The translations under genes were made by a program, and so were the position numbers. The notes under the pieces are model-generated. The model searched no databases and was not told the DNA's origin. It saw nothing but the letters and a program-made list of their open reading frames with translations. Positions 1 through 7,223 of a DNA stretch of 8,490 nucleotides are shown in pieces. Position 1 is the stretch's first letter, and each line of letters starts with the position of its first letter. Origin of the DNA: Flavobacteriaceae bacterium (lineage in GTDB: Bacteria; Bacteroidota; Bacteroidia; Flavobacteriales; Flavobacteriaceae); the NCBI GenBank assembly GCA_030633225.1, contig DAOVTF010000068.1, positions 1 through 8,490 of the forward strand, in the 5' to 3' direction.

Positions 1-380
1 AACCAATGAAAATGGAAGAAAGTGATCCTTTTGATCATGCTTTCGTTGCAGATATTAATGGTGATGGATTTGATGAATTGTATATCATTACAAGAGGTGT
101 AGGCTCTGGATCGTATGCAAATATTTATGGTTTTTCATCAAATAGTGATAAAAGTGTAACACCTATTTATGTGCCAGAATTATCAGAAGATGATTTTATT
201 GCTATATTTAAAGGATATATGGGACACGATAAATTTTATGTTGAAGGCAATAAATTATTAAGAAAATATCCTGTTTATAAAAAAGACGATACAAATTCTA
301 ACCCAACCGGAGGTGAGAAAGTATTAGAATACAAGCTAAAACCAGGGGAAGCATCTTGGATCTTAGAATTAAAAAAATAA
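1..380 (+). CDS. PliI-like secreted protein, probable I-type lysozyme inhibitor family (5' truncated)
   Basis: The reading frame is open to the left edge (first whole codon at 3-5, Pro), so the N-terminus, which should carry a signal peptide, is missing. The ATG at 6 is probably internal. About 125 residues are visible. Counting from that Met, they hold a calcium-loop-like or FG-GAP-like segment DINGDGFDELYI (about 17-28), a GSGSYANIYGF segment (about 33-43), a GYMGHDKF segment (about 70-77) and a C-terminal part with TNSNPTGG and KPGEASW. From memory, this order (D-x-DGDG-x-x-E, SGSY, GYMGHD, NPTGG, PGEA-W) matches proteins annotated as PliI-family inhibitors of I-type lysozyme, which are periplasmic and bind the lysozyme active site through a Ser/Tyr loop. 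The inhibitor role is inferred from family resemblance only. It could instead be a generic VCBS/FG-GAP-like periplasmic protein. The next gene starts 53 bases downstream on the same strand with no clear terminator between them, so the two are probably co-transcribed. Confidence 0.6.
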   Translation, partial: PMKMEESDPFDHAFVADINGDGFDELYIITRGVGSGSYANIYGFSSNSDKSVTPIYVPELSEDDFIAIFKGYMGHDKFYVEGNKLLRKYPVYKKDDTNSNPTGGEKVLEYKLKPGEASWILELKK

Positions 381-433
381 TTATTTCTTGATTTATTTAT
401 AATTAAATACTAACTCCCTAAAACAATAAACTA

Positions 434-1021
434 ATGGAACATTTAAAAAAATTAATATTCCTTTTTGTGCTTTTTCTTTCAACATCAGCTTTCTCACAAG
501 AAACGGTAGCTATTTTACCATTCACTTTTACTGACGATGGACATTTATCTATCTCAAAAGGTAAAGAGGTACAACATTTTTTAATTGATTATATTCATAA
601 AAAAGGAAAACATTTTAAGGTTACAGTGTTAAACGGCAGAGATATTACCGTTGCTTTAAATAAAGCAGGGATAACTCCAGATTCGATCGACAATTTTACA
701 ACACAAGAAATTGCTGATGCTATTGGCGGTGCTGATTATATTTTGATGGGTGAAGTAGAAAGGTCTTTTGAAGGTACTACAAATTTAGATACCAATTTTT
801 CGAGTATCAATGATAAAAATTGGAAAAAAACCAATGTTTATGGTGGTTCAGTAGGAACAACCACTAAAAAATACACTGCAGATATCTCCATAAGTATTTT
901 TAGAGGAAACGGACAGGTTGTTTATGAAAAAAGTAAAGGAAATATTTTTATTGACACAACACCAAATAACTGGAAAAACACAATGATTTGGCATGTGAGG
1001 CACTTTCCTTTTTATAAATAG
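434..1021 (+). CDS. Secreted protein with CsgG/TolB-like N-terminal motif, function unknown
   Basis: This is a 195-residue protein with a clear Sec signal peptide: Lys5-Lys6, a hydrophobic core over residues 7-20, and probable cleavage after SAFS (21|22). There is no Cys at the cleavage site, so it is not a lipoprotein. The mature protein opens with ETVAILPF, the first beta strand typical of CsgG/TolB-N/FlgO-like domains. It then has a helix that would carry KGKEVQHFLIDYI, and an ADAIGGADYILMGEVE segment (about 94-109) that resembles the 'GADYVLxGxV' strand of those families. Residues 147-168 look like the later strand pair where such proteins read 'D-x-x-T/N-G-x-V-V'. The C-terminus is aromatic and basic (HVRHFPFYK). 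CsgG itself is a larger lipoprotein pore, so a pore function should not be assumed. A periplasmic or surface-associated role is more cautious. The start is supported by the signal peptide. No Shine-Dalgarno is seen, only A-rich leader DNA. Confidence 0.75.
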   Translation: MEHLKKLIFLFVLFLSTSAFSQETVAILPFTFTDDGHLSISKGKEVQHFLIDYIHKKGKHFKVTVLNGRDITVALNKAGITPDSIDNFTTQEIADAIGGADYILMGEVERSFEGTTNLDTNFSSINDKNWKKTNVYGGSVGTTTKKYTADISISIFRGNGQVVYEKSKGNIFIDTTPNNWKNTMIWHVRHFPFYK

Positions 1022-1043
1022 TTGACTAAAACAATATTATTTC

Positions 1044-1076
1044 AAAAACATCTTAAGTAATTAGGATGTTTTTTTT
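1044..1076. terminator. Bidirectional intrinsic terminator between convergent genes
   Basis: A 13-bp stem (1044-1056 with 1061-1073, one G-T wobble) closes on a GTAA loop, which is a GNRA-type tetraloop in RNA. On the + strand the run of T extends to 1076 (8 T from 1069), and on the - strand the mirrored arm ends in 5 T. It sits 22 bases after the stop of the CsgG-like gene. It also overlaps the last codons and the stop (1061-1063) of the methyltransferase gene running the other way, so one hairpin can end both transcripts. Confidence 0.85.
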
Positions 1077-1681
1077 GCTATCAATAAAAACAATGGATAT
1101 TTTTTAATTTTACCATTCAATTCTCTTTCCGACTCTGTACATATTTTATAGTATTCCGTTTCAAGTCCGTTTTTTAATAAAATGGCATTCAATTCGTCTT
1201 TATCAAATCCATTGTGGCCATCAAATGTTGTACTATCTGAATGAAAAGAACCATCTTCTTCTACCAAATCGGCAATACATAAATAACCATTTGTTTTTAG
1301 TGATGAATAAAATAATTGAAGAATTCTATCTAAATCAACAATATGATGTAGGGTCATTAAGGTATAAATCACATCAAAATTATTTGGTTTCAAACCATCT
1401 TCTAAACTATTTGAACAAATAGGTGTGAAGTTTTTAATTCCTTTTATCTTTATTTTTTCTTGCAATACATCTATCATTCCTTGAGAATTATCCACTAAGG
1501 TAATAGCTTGAAAAGCATCTTTTAGCGCAAAACTCAATAAGCCTGTACCACAACCAAATTCTAATGCTTTCAAGGTTGTATCTGGCTTAATAAAATCAGT
1601 TATTGCTTTTGCAAATATTTCTGAACGTTCTACTTTTTTTAAATCTTTATCCCAATCTCTGGCATCCTTGTCAAAGCTCAT
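1061..1681 (-). CDS. Class I SAM-dependent methyltransferase
   Basis: This 206-residue protein has a complete Rossmann-type methyltransferase core. Motif I is LEFGCGTGL (40-48), the SAM-binding glycine loop. An acidic residue ends strand 2 (Asp64 in LVDNSQGM) and would hold the ribose hydroxyls. Later come FDVIYTLMTLHHI (102-114) and the strand CIADLVEEDGSF (135-146). The N-terminus FDKDARDWDKDLKKVERS is typical of the UbiE/Methyltransf_11-like group often annotated only as 'class I SAM-dependent methyltransferase'. The substrate cannot be told from sequence. The HH pair in the motif-III region and a HNGFDKDEL segment (156-164) fit small-molecule rather than nucleic-acid enzymes, but this is weak. 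The gene is monocistronic: convergent with the CsgG-like gene on one side and separated from odhB by a terminator on the other. The start at 1681 leaves a full-length N-terminus. No Shine-Dalgarno is visible. Confidence 0.9.
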   Translation of the reverse strand: MSFDKDARDWDKDLKKVERSEIFAKAITDFIKPDTTLKALEFGCGTGLLSFALKDAFQAITLVDNSQGMIDVLQEKIKIKGIKNFTPICSNSLEDGLKPNNFDVIYTLMTLHHIVDLDRILQLFYSSLKTNGYLCIADLVEEDGSFHSDSTTFDGHNGFDKDELNAILLKNGLETEYYKICTESERELNGKIKKYPLFLLIAKKTS

Positions 1682-1784
1682 ATTTGTAAATTATAAATTG
1701 AATTTTGTAAAGCTATAGATAATTAAACAGGAATGGGAAAAAATTATGCTTAAGTTTCGAGGTAAATGTGCTAATATTTCAAAT

Positions 1785-1814
1785 AAAAAACCCTTTCAAG
1801 AAAAACTTAAAAGG
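1785..1814 (-). terminator. Intrinsic terminator of the sucA-odhB transcript
   Basis: Read on the - strand, a 9-bp stem (CCTTTTAAG with CTTGAAAGG, one G-T pair) closes on a TTTTT loop and is followed by a run of six T (1790 to 1785), then A and further T. In + coordinates the arms are 1806-1814 and 1792-1800. It lies about 36 bases after the odhB stop codon and before the methyltransferase gene, so it should end the dehydrogenase operon. Confidence 0.8.
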
Positions 1815-1849
1815 ACTTATATAAAATTTCAAAAACTACTTATTTAAAC

Positions 1850-3064
1850 TTATAATTCTAAAGTTTTTTTCTCATCGCCATCCATCAAAATTTCTACTGG
1901 ATTTTCTAATGCTTCTTTAACAGCAACTAAAAACCCTACCGATTCTTTTCCATCAATAATTCGATGATCATATGATAAGGCAACAAACATAATTGGCCGG
2001 ATTACAACCTTACCATCAACTGCAACAGGTCGTTCAACAATATTATGCATTCCTAAAATAGCACTTTGCGGTGGATTGATAATTGGTGTTGATAACATCG
2101 ATCCAAAAACACCTCCGTTTGTAATGGTAAAAGTACCACCTGTCATTTCATCAACCGTAATTTCACCATCACGGGCACGTATAGCCAATCGTTTCACTTC
2201 ACTTTCAACACCTTTAAAAGTCAAGGTATTTGCATTTCTGATTACAGGAACCATTAACCCTTTTGGACCAGAAACTGCAATAGAAATATCTGCAAAGTCA
2301 TAAGAGATTTTAAAATCACCATCAATCATTGAATTGACATCAGGAAATAATTCTAATGCTCTAACTACAGCCAAAGTAAAGAAACTCATAAAACCTAAAC
2401 TTACTTCATGTTTGGTTTTAAAGTCTTCTTTATACTTTTTACGCAAATCAAAAATTGGTTGCATATCTACCTCATTAAAAGTAGTTAGCATTGCAGTTTC
2501 ATTTTTTACAGCAACTAATCTTTGTGCAACTTTACGACGTAACAATGATAATTTTTTACGCTCGCTTTTACGATTCTCATCATTAATTGCTTCTCCCATG
2601 GAAGGCACTGCTTTTATAGCATCGTCTTTGGTAATTCTACCATCTTTTCCTGTACCAACTATATTAGCGGCATCCATTCCTTTTTCATCTAATATTTTTT
2701 TCGCTGCTGGTGATGGAGTACCTGTAGCATAAGTTTTTTCTGATTTAGAAACGTTCTCGACTACATTCGAACTATCAGTTTTTTCACCAGTCTCATAAGT
2801 CTTTTCACTTTGCCCTTTTGGTTTATTTGCGTCCATATCAATTAAACAAACAACGGCACCGACTGCTATTGCATCACCTTCTTCTGCTTTAAAAGTAATA
2901 ATACCACTTTCTTCAGCAGGTAATTCTAAAGTAGCTTTATCAGAATCTACTTCAGCAATAGCTTGATCTTTTTCTACATAATCACCATCTTCTACTAACC
3001 AGCTTGCAATTTCAACTTCGGTAATTGATTCCCCTGGCGAAGGAACTTTCATTTCTAAAATCAT
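1850..3064 (-). CDS. odhB: 2-oxoglutarate dehydrogenase E2, dihydrolipoyllysine-residue succinyltransferase
   Basis: This E2 core subunit (404 residues, normal for the family) moves the succinyl group from lipoamide to CoA, giving succinyl-CoA. Domains in order: a single lipoyl domain (about 1-76) with the lipoylated lysine in DSDKATLE (Lys43); a charged linker (about 77-114); a peripheral-subunit-binding domain (about 115-152, [10 protein letters not shown] through [11 protein letters not shown]); and the trimer-forming acyltransferase domain (about 168-404). The catalytic motif SYDHRIIDG gives His367 and Asp371. The linker contains a repeated octapeptide, SEKTYETG (86-93) and SEKTYATG (108-115). 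One lipoyl domain, together with an adjacent SucA-type E1, argues for the 2-oxoglutarate rather than the pyruvate complex. It is transcribed after sucA with an 82-base gap. The gene for E3 is not in the window. The start at 3064 is supported because the lipoyl domain begins at residue 1-2. The synonym is sucB. Confidence 0.97.
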   Translation of the reverse strand: MILEMKVPSPGESITEVEIASWLVEDGDYVEKDQAIAEVDSDKATLELPAEESGIITFKAEEGDAIAVGAVVCLIDMDANKPKGQSEKTYETGEKTDSSNVVENVSKSEKTYATGTPSPAAKKILDEKGMDAANIVGTGKDGRITKDDAIKAVPSMGEAINDENRKSERKKLSLLRRKVAQRLVAVKNETAMLTTFNEVDMQPIFDLRKKYKEDFKTKHEVSLGFMSFFTLAVVRALELFPDVNSMIDGDFKISYDFADISIAVSGPKGLMVPVIRNANTLTFKGVESEVKRLAIRARDGEITVDEMTGGTFTITNGGVFGSMLSTPIINPPQSAILGMHNIVERPVAVDGKVVIRPIMFVALSYDHRIIDGKESVGFLVAVKEALENPVEILMDGDEKKTLEL

Positions 3065-3088
3065 AATCTATTTGTTTATTTAACCTTA

Positions 3089-3103
3089 AAGTTTGCAAAA
3101 CTT
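3089..3103 (-). other. Small hairpin in the sucA-odhB intercistronic gap
   Basis: A perfect 6-bp inverted repeat, AAGTTT-TGC-AAACTT on the - strand, lies within the 82 bases between sucA and odhB. No T run follows it, so it is not an obvious terminator. It could mark an mRNA processing or stability site that sets the E1:E2 ratio, but in such AT-rich DNA it may be chance. Confidence 0.3.
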
Positions 3104-3146
3104 ATCGTAAACTTCTAAAGTATTTCTTTATTCTATATTTTAGTTT

Positions 3147-5882
3147 CTATTTATTATCAAATACACTTTCAATCACACGCATTTGCCTTTTTCTAAATCT
3201 GGTACTAGAGCCCGCTGCAGGAACAGCATAATATTTTCTAGATCTTACTTGTAGATCTTTCAACTCAAAACGCTGTAGCATAAAACTCCACGCTCCCATA
3301 TTTCTAGGTTCTTCTTGTGCCCATATATAATCTTCTGCGTTACTATATTTTTCTATAATCTGACTTATTTTATCTTTATGTAACGGAAAAATCTGTTCTA
3401 TTCTAATTAGAGCAACATCATCTCTTTGCAATTTTTTACGTTCAGATAATAATTCATAATAAAATTTACCAGTACAAAAAACCAATCTTTTAACATTTTT
3501 TGGTTCAATTGTATCGTCAATAACTTCCTGGAATTCTCCATTCGTAAAATCTTCCATTTTTGAAGTTGCCAAAGGATGACGTAATAAACTCTTCGGGGTA
3601 AAAACAACTAATGGCTTTCTAAAATTACGTTTCATTTGACGACGTAATAAGTGGAAAAAATTAGCTGGAGTAGTACAATTTGCAACTGTCATATTATCAT
3701 TAGCACATAATTGTAAATATCTTTCAATCCTGGCTGAAGAATGTTCAGAACCCTGTCCTTCATAACCATGAGGTAATAATATAACAATTCCGTTTTGTTG
3801 TTTCCATTTATCTTCTGCTGCCGAAATATATTGGTCAAATATAATTTGAGCACCGTTGCTGAAATCACCAAATTGTGCTTCCCAAATAGTTAATGTATTT
3901 GGGGCAGCCATAGCATATCCATAATCAAATCCTAAAACTCCATATTCTGATAAAGACGAATTATAAATCTGCATTTCTGCTTTATTCTTTGGGTTGGTAT
4001 TAAGTAAATTAATACGTTTTTCAGAAAGCTCATCTCTTAATATCGCATGACGGTGAGAAAAAGTACCTCTTTCAACATCTTGTCCAGAGAATCTCACATT
4101 AAATCCTTCTTCAAGTAAACTTCCAAATGCAAAAATTTCTCCCATACTCCAATCTAACTTATTGGTTTCAAAGGTCATTTTTGCCCTTTCGCGTAAAATT
4201 CGTTCTGCTTTACGTAAAAATTTAACTCCGTCAGGAACAGTTGAAGCAATTTTTGCAATATTTTCTAAATTTTTCTGAGGATATTTGGTTCCAACACTAA
4301 GTAGCATTCCTTCTACATCTTGTTGCATAAATCCGTGCCAAACATTATCCATAAACGGACGAACTTTAGCAACTTGATCTTCCTTAGATTTTGCATACTC
4401 TTCCTCTAATAGAGCTTTATATTCTTTCTCAATATTCTTTGTATATTCTTCATTTATAACTCCTTCTGCAATTAATTTTGCATTATAAATATCTCTAGGA
4501 TTAGGTTGTTTTGCAATTGCTTTATACAAATTAGGTTGGGTAAATCTTGGCTCATCTCCTTCATTATGACCATATTTTCTATAACCTAAAAGATCAATAA
4601 AAATATCACGTTTAAACTTCATTCTAAAGTCCAAAGCCATTAAAACTGCATGAGTAACAGCTTCAACATCATCTGCATTAACATGAAGTACCGGCGATAG
4701 TGTAACTTTTGCAACATCCGTACAATAAGTACTTGAACGGGCATCTAAATAATTGGTTGTAAAACCTATTTGATTATTAACAACTATATGTATGGTACCA
4801 CCTGTAGAATAACCTTTTAATTTACTCATTTGAATAACCTCAAACACAACTCCTTGTCCTGCAATTGCAGCATCACCATGAACTACAATTGGAATAATCT
4901 TAGAAGTATCATTTTTATATTCATCTTCAATTTTTGCTCTAACAATTCCTTCAGCAACAGGCCCTACAGTTTCTAAATGTGAAGGATTTGGTACCAAATT
5001 CATGGTAATTCTTTTATTACTTTTAAGAGTTTTATTTGTAGTAGCGCCTAAATGATATTTTACATCACCATCAAAATCATCTTCGTCAAAATCTTTTCCT
5101 TCAAACTCATTAAAAAGTTCACGAATTGGTTTTCTAAAAATATTAACCAAAGTATTTAACCTACCTCGATGGGCCATTCCAAGAACAAACTCATCGGCAT
5201 CATATTCTTCTGCACCTATTCTAATTATTGCACCCAAAGCAGGAATTAAAGTCTCTCCACCTTCTAAAGAAAATCTTTTCTGACCTACGTATTTGGTTTG
5301 TAAAAACTGTTCAAATGTTACTGCCTGATTTAATTTAGATAAGATATACTTCTTAGTATCCGGATTATAATTTGGATGATTATCGTTTTTATTCAATTTA
5401 TCCTGCCACCATTGAATTTCTTCAGGTTTACGAATGTACATATACTCAACTCCTATAGAATTACAGTAAATATTTTCAAGATGATTAATTATTTCCTGTA
5501 AAGTCTTAGGCTCAATTCCCAATATATTACCAGCATTGAAAACAGTTTTTAGATCTATTTTTTCTAATCCAAAATTTTCAATATCTAAAGTTGGCTCATA
5601 AGCCCTTCTAGTTCTAACTGGGTTAGTTTTAGTAAACAAATGACCACGAGTTCTATAACCATTGATCAATTCAACAACCTTAAACTCTTTATAAATTTGA
5701 TGCGGAATTTCAATATCTTCTAGCTCCTCACCATCCAATGAGTAATCAGAATTTGCAAGATCATAGCCTTGAAAAAAACTTCTCCAACTAGGCTCAACAC
5801 CATCTGGATTATCTAAATATTGCTCATATAAATCAGCAATAAATTCTGTATGTACTGTATTCAAAAACGAAAATCTATCCAT
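3147..5882 (-). CDS. sucA: 2-oxoglutarate dehydrogenase E1 component (thiamine diphosphate-dependent)
   Basis: This subunit decarboxylates 2-oxoglutarate and passes the succinyl group to lipoamide on E2, a key TCA step in the cytoplasm. The 911 residues are close to the usual 920-930. The N-terminus (1-40, FLNTVHTEFIADLYEQYL through PSWRSFF) is the short E1 arm thought to dock to E2. The ThDP-binding domain contains GMAHRGRLN (His238), YHLG (His277), NPSHLE (His302) and the ThDP/metal motif from GDAAIAGQG (336-344) to VNNQIGF (368-374). His238 and His277 appear to correspond to the E. coli substrate-site residues His260 and His298. The transketolase-like pyrimidine domain contains SGQDVERGTFSHRHA (599-613), and the C-terminal domain contains LPHGYEGQGSEHSSAR (703-718) and AQEEPRNMGAW (855-865). 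There is no fused acyltransferase domain, unlike actinobacterial Kgd. All key motifs are intact and I see no frameshift. A probable -7 promoter element lies about 40 bases upstream, and odhB follows in the same operon. Confidence 0.98.
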   Translation of the reverse strand: MDRFSFLNTVHTEFIADLYEQYLDNPDGVEPSWRSFFQGYDLANSDYSLDGEELEDIEIPHQIYKEFKVVELINGYRTRGHLFTKTNPVRTRRAYEPTLDIENFGLEKIDLKTVFNAGNILGIEPKTLQEIINHLENIYCNSIGVEYMYIRKPEEIQWWQDKLNKNDNHPNYNPDTKKYILSKLNQAVTFEQFLQTKYVGQKRFSLEGGETLIPALGAIIRIGAEEYDADEFVLGMAHRGRLNTLVNIFRKPIRELFNEFEGKDFDEDDFDGDVKYHLGATTNKTLKSNKRITMNLVPNPSHLETVGPVAEGIVRAKIEDEYKNDTSKIIPIVVHGDAAIAGQGVVFEVIQMSKLKGYSTGGTIHIVVNNQIGFTTNYLDARSSTYCTDVAKVTLSPVLHVNADDVEAVTHAVLMALDFRMKFKRDIFIDLLGYRKYGHNEGDEPRFTQPNLYKAIAKQPNPRDIYNAKLIAEGVINEEYTKNIEKEYKALLEEEYAKSKEDQVAKVRPFMDNVWHGFMQQDVEGMLLSVGTKYPQKNLENIAKIASTVPDGVKFLRKAERILRERAKMTFETNKLDWSMGEIFAFGSLLEEGFNVRFSGQDVERGTFSHRHAILRDELSEKRINLLNTNPKNKAEMQIYNSSLSEYGVLGFDYGYAMAAPNTLTIWEAQFGDFSNGAQIIFDQYISAAEDKWKQQNGIVILLPHGYEGQGSEHSSARIERYLQLCANDNMTVANCTTPANFFHLLRRQMKRNFRKPLVVFTPKSLLRHPLATSKMEDFTNGEFQEVIDDTIEPKNVKRLVFCTGKFYYELLSERKKLQRDDVALIRIEQIFPLHKDKISQIIEKYSNAEDYIWAQEEPRNMGAWSFMLQRFELKDLQVRSRKYYAVPAAGSSTRFRKRQMRVIESVFDNK

Positions 5883-5920
5883 TTTTTTTATTATTCTCTC
5901 TTAATTTAAGAAATGATTGA

Positions 5921-5928
5921 CAAAAATA
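5921..5928 (-). promoter_or_regulatory. sucA: Candidate -7 promoter element for sucA-odhB
   Basis: On the - strand the bases read TATTTTTG, an exact match to the Bacteroidota -7 consensus TAnnTTTG. It lies 38 bases before the sucA start codon and would give a leader of about 30 bases. A matching -33 TTG is not found at the expected distance (only T-rich DNA), so the call rests on the -7 element alone. It lies downstream of the terminator-like hairpins, which is consistent with sucA having its own promoter. Confidence 0.45.
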
Positions 5929-5956
5929 AGGTGTTTTAATAGATTAGGTATAAAAA

Positions 5957-5974
5957 ATATGATTTTTATCATAT
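5957..5974. promoter_or_regulatory. Perfect inverted repeat upstream of sucA, FNR/CRP-like operator candidate
   Basis: ATATGAT-TTTT-ATCATAT is a perfect 7-bp inverted repeat with a 4-base spacer. The core TGAT-N4-ATCA equals the inner bases of the FNR-family site TTGAT-N4-ATCAA (8 of 10 positions match). It is centred roughly 50 bases upstream of the transcription start implied by the candidate -7 element, a position used by activators of this family. As an RNA hairpin it would lack a proper terminator context for sucA, so a DNA-binding site is the more likely reading. No regulator gene of that family is in the window. Confidence 0.35.
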
Positions 5975-6045
5975 AAAAAATGCATTATTCTTTGTATTGA
6001 TTTAGATACACTTGCGTATTGTTAAAATACTAAATAATCAAAAAA

Positions 6046-6085
6046 TATAAAAGAGGGCAACAAACTGTCAACCTCTTCTTTTTTT
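6046..6085. terminator. Terminator-like hairpin between the cyclase gene and sucA
   Basis: The arms AAGAGG (6051-6056) and CCTCTT (6072-6077) form a 6-bp stem with a 15-base loop. On the - strand it is followed by TT, ATA and TTTTTT. On the + strand a C and seven T follow (6079-6085). On the - strand it would stop transcripts coming from the cyclase gene before they reach sucA. The loop is rather long, but the stem is the only GC-rich patch in this 281-base gap. Confidence 0.6.
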
Positions 6086-6134
6086 CCATGGTTATTATCA
6101 TCAAAAGTATTAATGGTAGCTAAAAATCAATAAA

Positions 6135-6160
6135 GACAATACCAATTATAATTTATTGTC
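6135..6160 (-). terminator. Weak hairpin just after the cyclase gene
   Basis: GACAATA (6135-6141) and TATTGTC (6154-6160) form a 7-bp stem with a 12-base AT-rich loop. On the - strand it begins 4 bases after the cyclase stop codon and is followed by a T-rich stretch (TTTATTGATTTTT). It may act with the stronger hairpin at 6051-6077, or serve as a 3' end that protects the message. Confidence 0.4.
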
Positions 6161-6163
6161 AAA

Positions 6164-7207
6164 TCAATCATTCACTTCATAGACAACAAGTGGCAATTTT
6201 TTATTCTTCATTTCTATTTCACCTTTTTTCTTACAGTTAAAAGAATCTTTTACTTTTAAATAATTTGCTTCACTAATCAAAATTTGCCCTCTATCGGCTG
6301 CTGATTGCAATCTGGAAGCAACATTTACTGCATCGCCTATAACTGTATAATCGAGTCTTTTCAAAGTGGAAGACCCTATATTACCCCAAACCATATCGCC
6401 ACTATTTATACCAATAGAAACCTTTGGTTTATACGATTCAATACCAATTCCTATATCGGCATTATCTATTGCCTTTCTAATTGCTAGGCATGCTTCAATA
6501 GCTCTGTCAATATGGTATTTACCTTTAAATGTAGCCATTACAGAGTCACCTAAAAATTTATCAATAGTTCCTTCTTGTTTTATTATTTCTTTTACCATGA
6601 TATCAAAATAGGCATTTAGCATTTCAACCACTTTATTGGCCGGTTCTTTTTCACTTATTGAGGTAAACCCACAAATATCAACAAATACGGCTGTGCCTTC
6701 AATGGATTCATTATCAAAAAGTGAGGACTTCATTTCTTTATTGCCCATAAAATTGATCACCGTTTCATCTACATACATTCTAAGTATATTATTCTCTTTA
6801 ACGGCTTGCAAGGTTTTTTTAATCGCATCTACGTGTTCAATGGTTTTTTCTATTGTAATTTCCAGATCCTTAAAATCTATTGGTTTGGTTATAAAATCAA
6901 ATGCCCCACGATTCATAGCTGTTCTAATATTCTCCATATCACCATAAGCGGATACCATAATTGATTTTAGTAAAGAGTTTTGCTCTTTGATCTTAGTTAG
7001 TAAGGTTAGACCATCCATTTCTGGCATATTGATATCGCTTAAAACCAAATCAACATCTTTATGCTCTAATAGTTGTTCGAGAGCATGCCTTCCGTTCTCA
7101 GCAAAAATAAATTCGTATTCTTTCTGACGGATCTTTTGCCTAAATTTCTGTTTGATCAAGACCTTTAAATCCTCTTCGTCGTCAACTACTAAAATTTTTG
7201 TAATCAT
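6164..7207 (-). CDS. Response regulator with class III adenylate cyclase output domain
   Basis: This 347-residue protein joins a receiver to a nucleotide cyclase. The receiver (about 1-125) has the acidic pair Asp9/Asp10, phospho-acceptor Asp58 in [11 protein letters not shown], Ser86 in MVSAYGD and Lys108 in TKPID. A helical linker (about 126-168) leads to the cyclase domain (about 170-345). The residues needed for catalysis are present: metal-binding Asp177 (FVDICGF) and Asp221 ([10 protein letters not shown]), base-recognising Lys217 and Asp286 ([11 protein letters not shown]), and transition-state Asn295 and Arg299 (VNVASRL). The Lys/Asp pair is that of adenylate rather than guanylate cyclases, so the product is inferred to be cAMP made from ATP in the cytoplasm under control of receiver phosphorylation. 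No membrane segment is seen. It starts 16 bases after a single-domain response regulator and is the last gene of a kinase-regulator-cyclase set. The receiver-cyclase order resembles regulator-cyclase fusions known in cyanobacteria and other groups. Confidence 0.93.
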   Translation of the reverse strand: MITKILVVDDEEDLKVLIKQKFRQKIRQKEYEFIFAENGRHALEQLLEHKDVDLVLSDINMPEMDGLTLLTKIKEQNSLLKSIMVSAYGDMENIRTAMNRGAFDFITKPIDFKDLEITIEKTIEHVDAIKKTLQAVKENNILRMYVDETVINFMGNKEMKSSLFDNESIEGTAVFVDICGFTSISEKEPANKVVEMLNAYFDIMVKEIIKQEGTIDKFLGDSVMATFKGKYHIDRAIEACLAIRKAIDNADIGIGIESYKPKVSIGINSGDMVWGNIGSSTLKRLDYTVIGDAVNVASRLQSAADRGQILISEANYLKVKDSFNCKKKGEIEMKNKKLPLVVYEVND

Positions 7208-7223
7208 AATATTAAAAATCTAA

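Noticed and set aside
6..8. ATG as the start of the first gene
   Set aside because: The frame stays open to the window edge and the protein would lack the signal peptide and N-terminal part expected of its family, so the gene most likely begins upstream of the window.
1682..1849. Promoter for the methyltransferase gene
   Set aside because: On the - strand a TAGCTTTA occurs, one mismatch from TAnnTTTG, but with no TTG at a suitable distance. This is too weak to list in AT-rich DNA.
2334..2732. Open frame of 132 codons on the + strand
   Set aside because: It lies entirely opposite odhB, whose domains are complete and recognisable. The product resembles no family and has no own context.
5975..6050. 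Possible small RNA or short gene in the gap upstream of sucA
   Set aside because: No open frame with a credible start, no conserved RNA fold I recognise, and only short weak repeats (GTATTG, GTATT/AATAC) are present.
6366..6947. Two open frames on the + strand opposite the cyclase gene
   Set aside because: They are antisense to a gene with intact catalytic motifs and encode low-complexity hydrophobic text with no domain.
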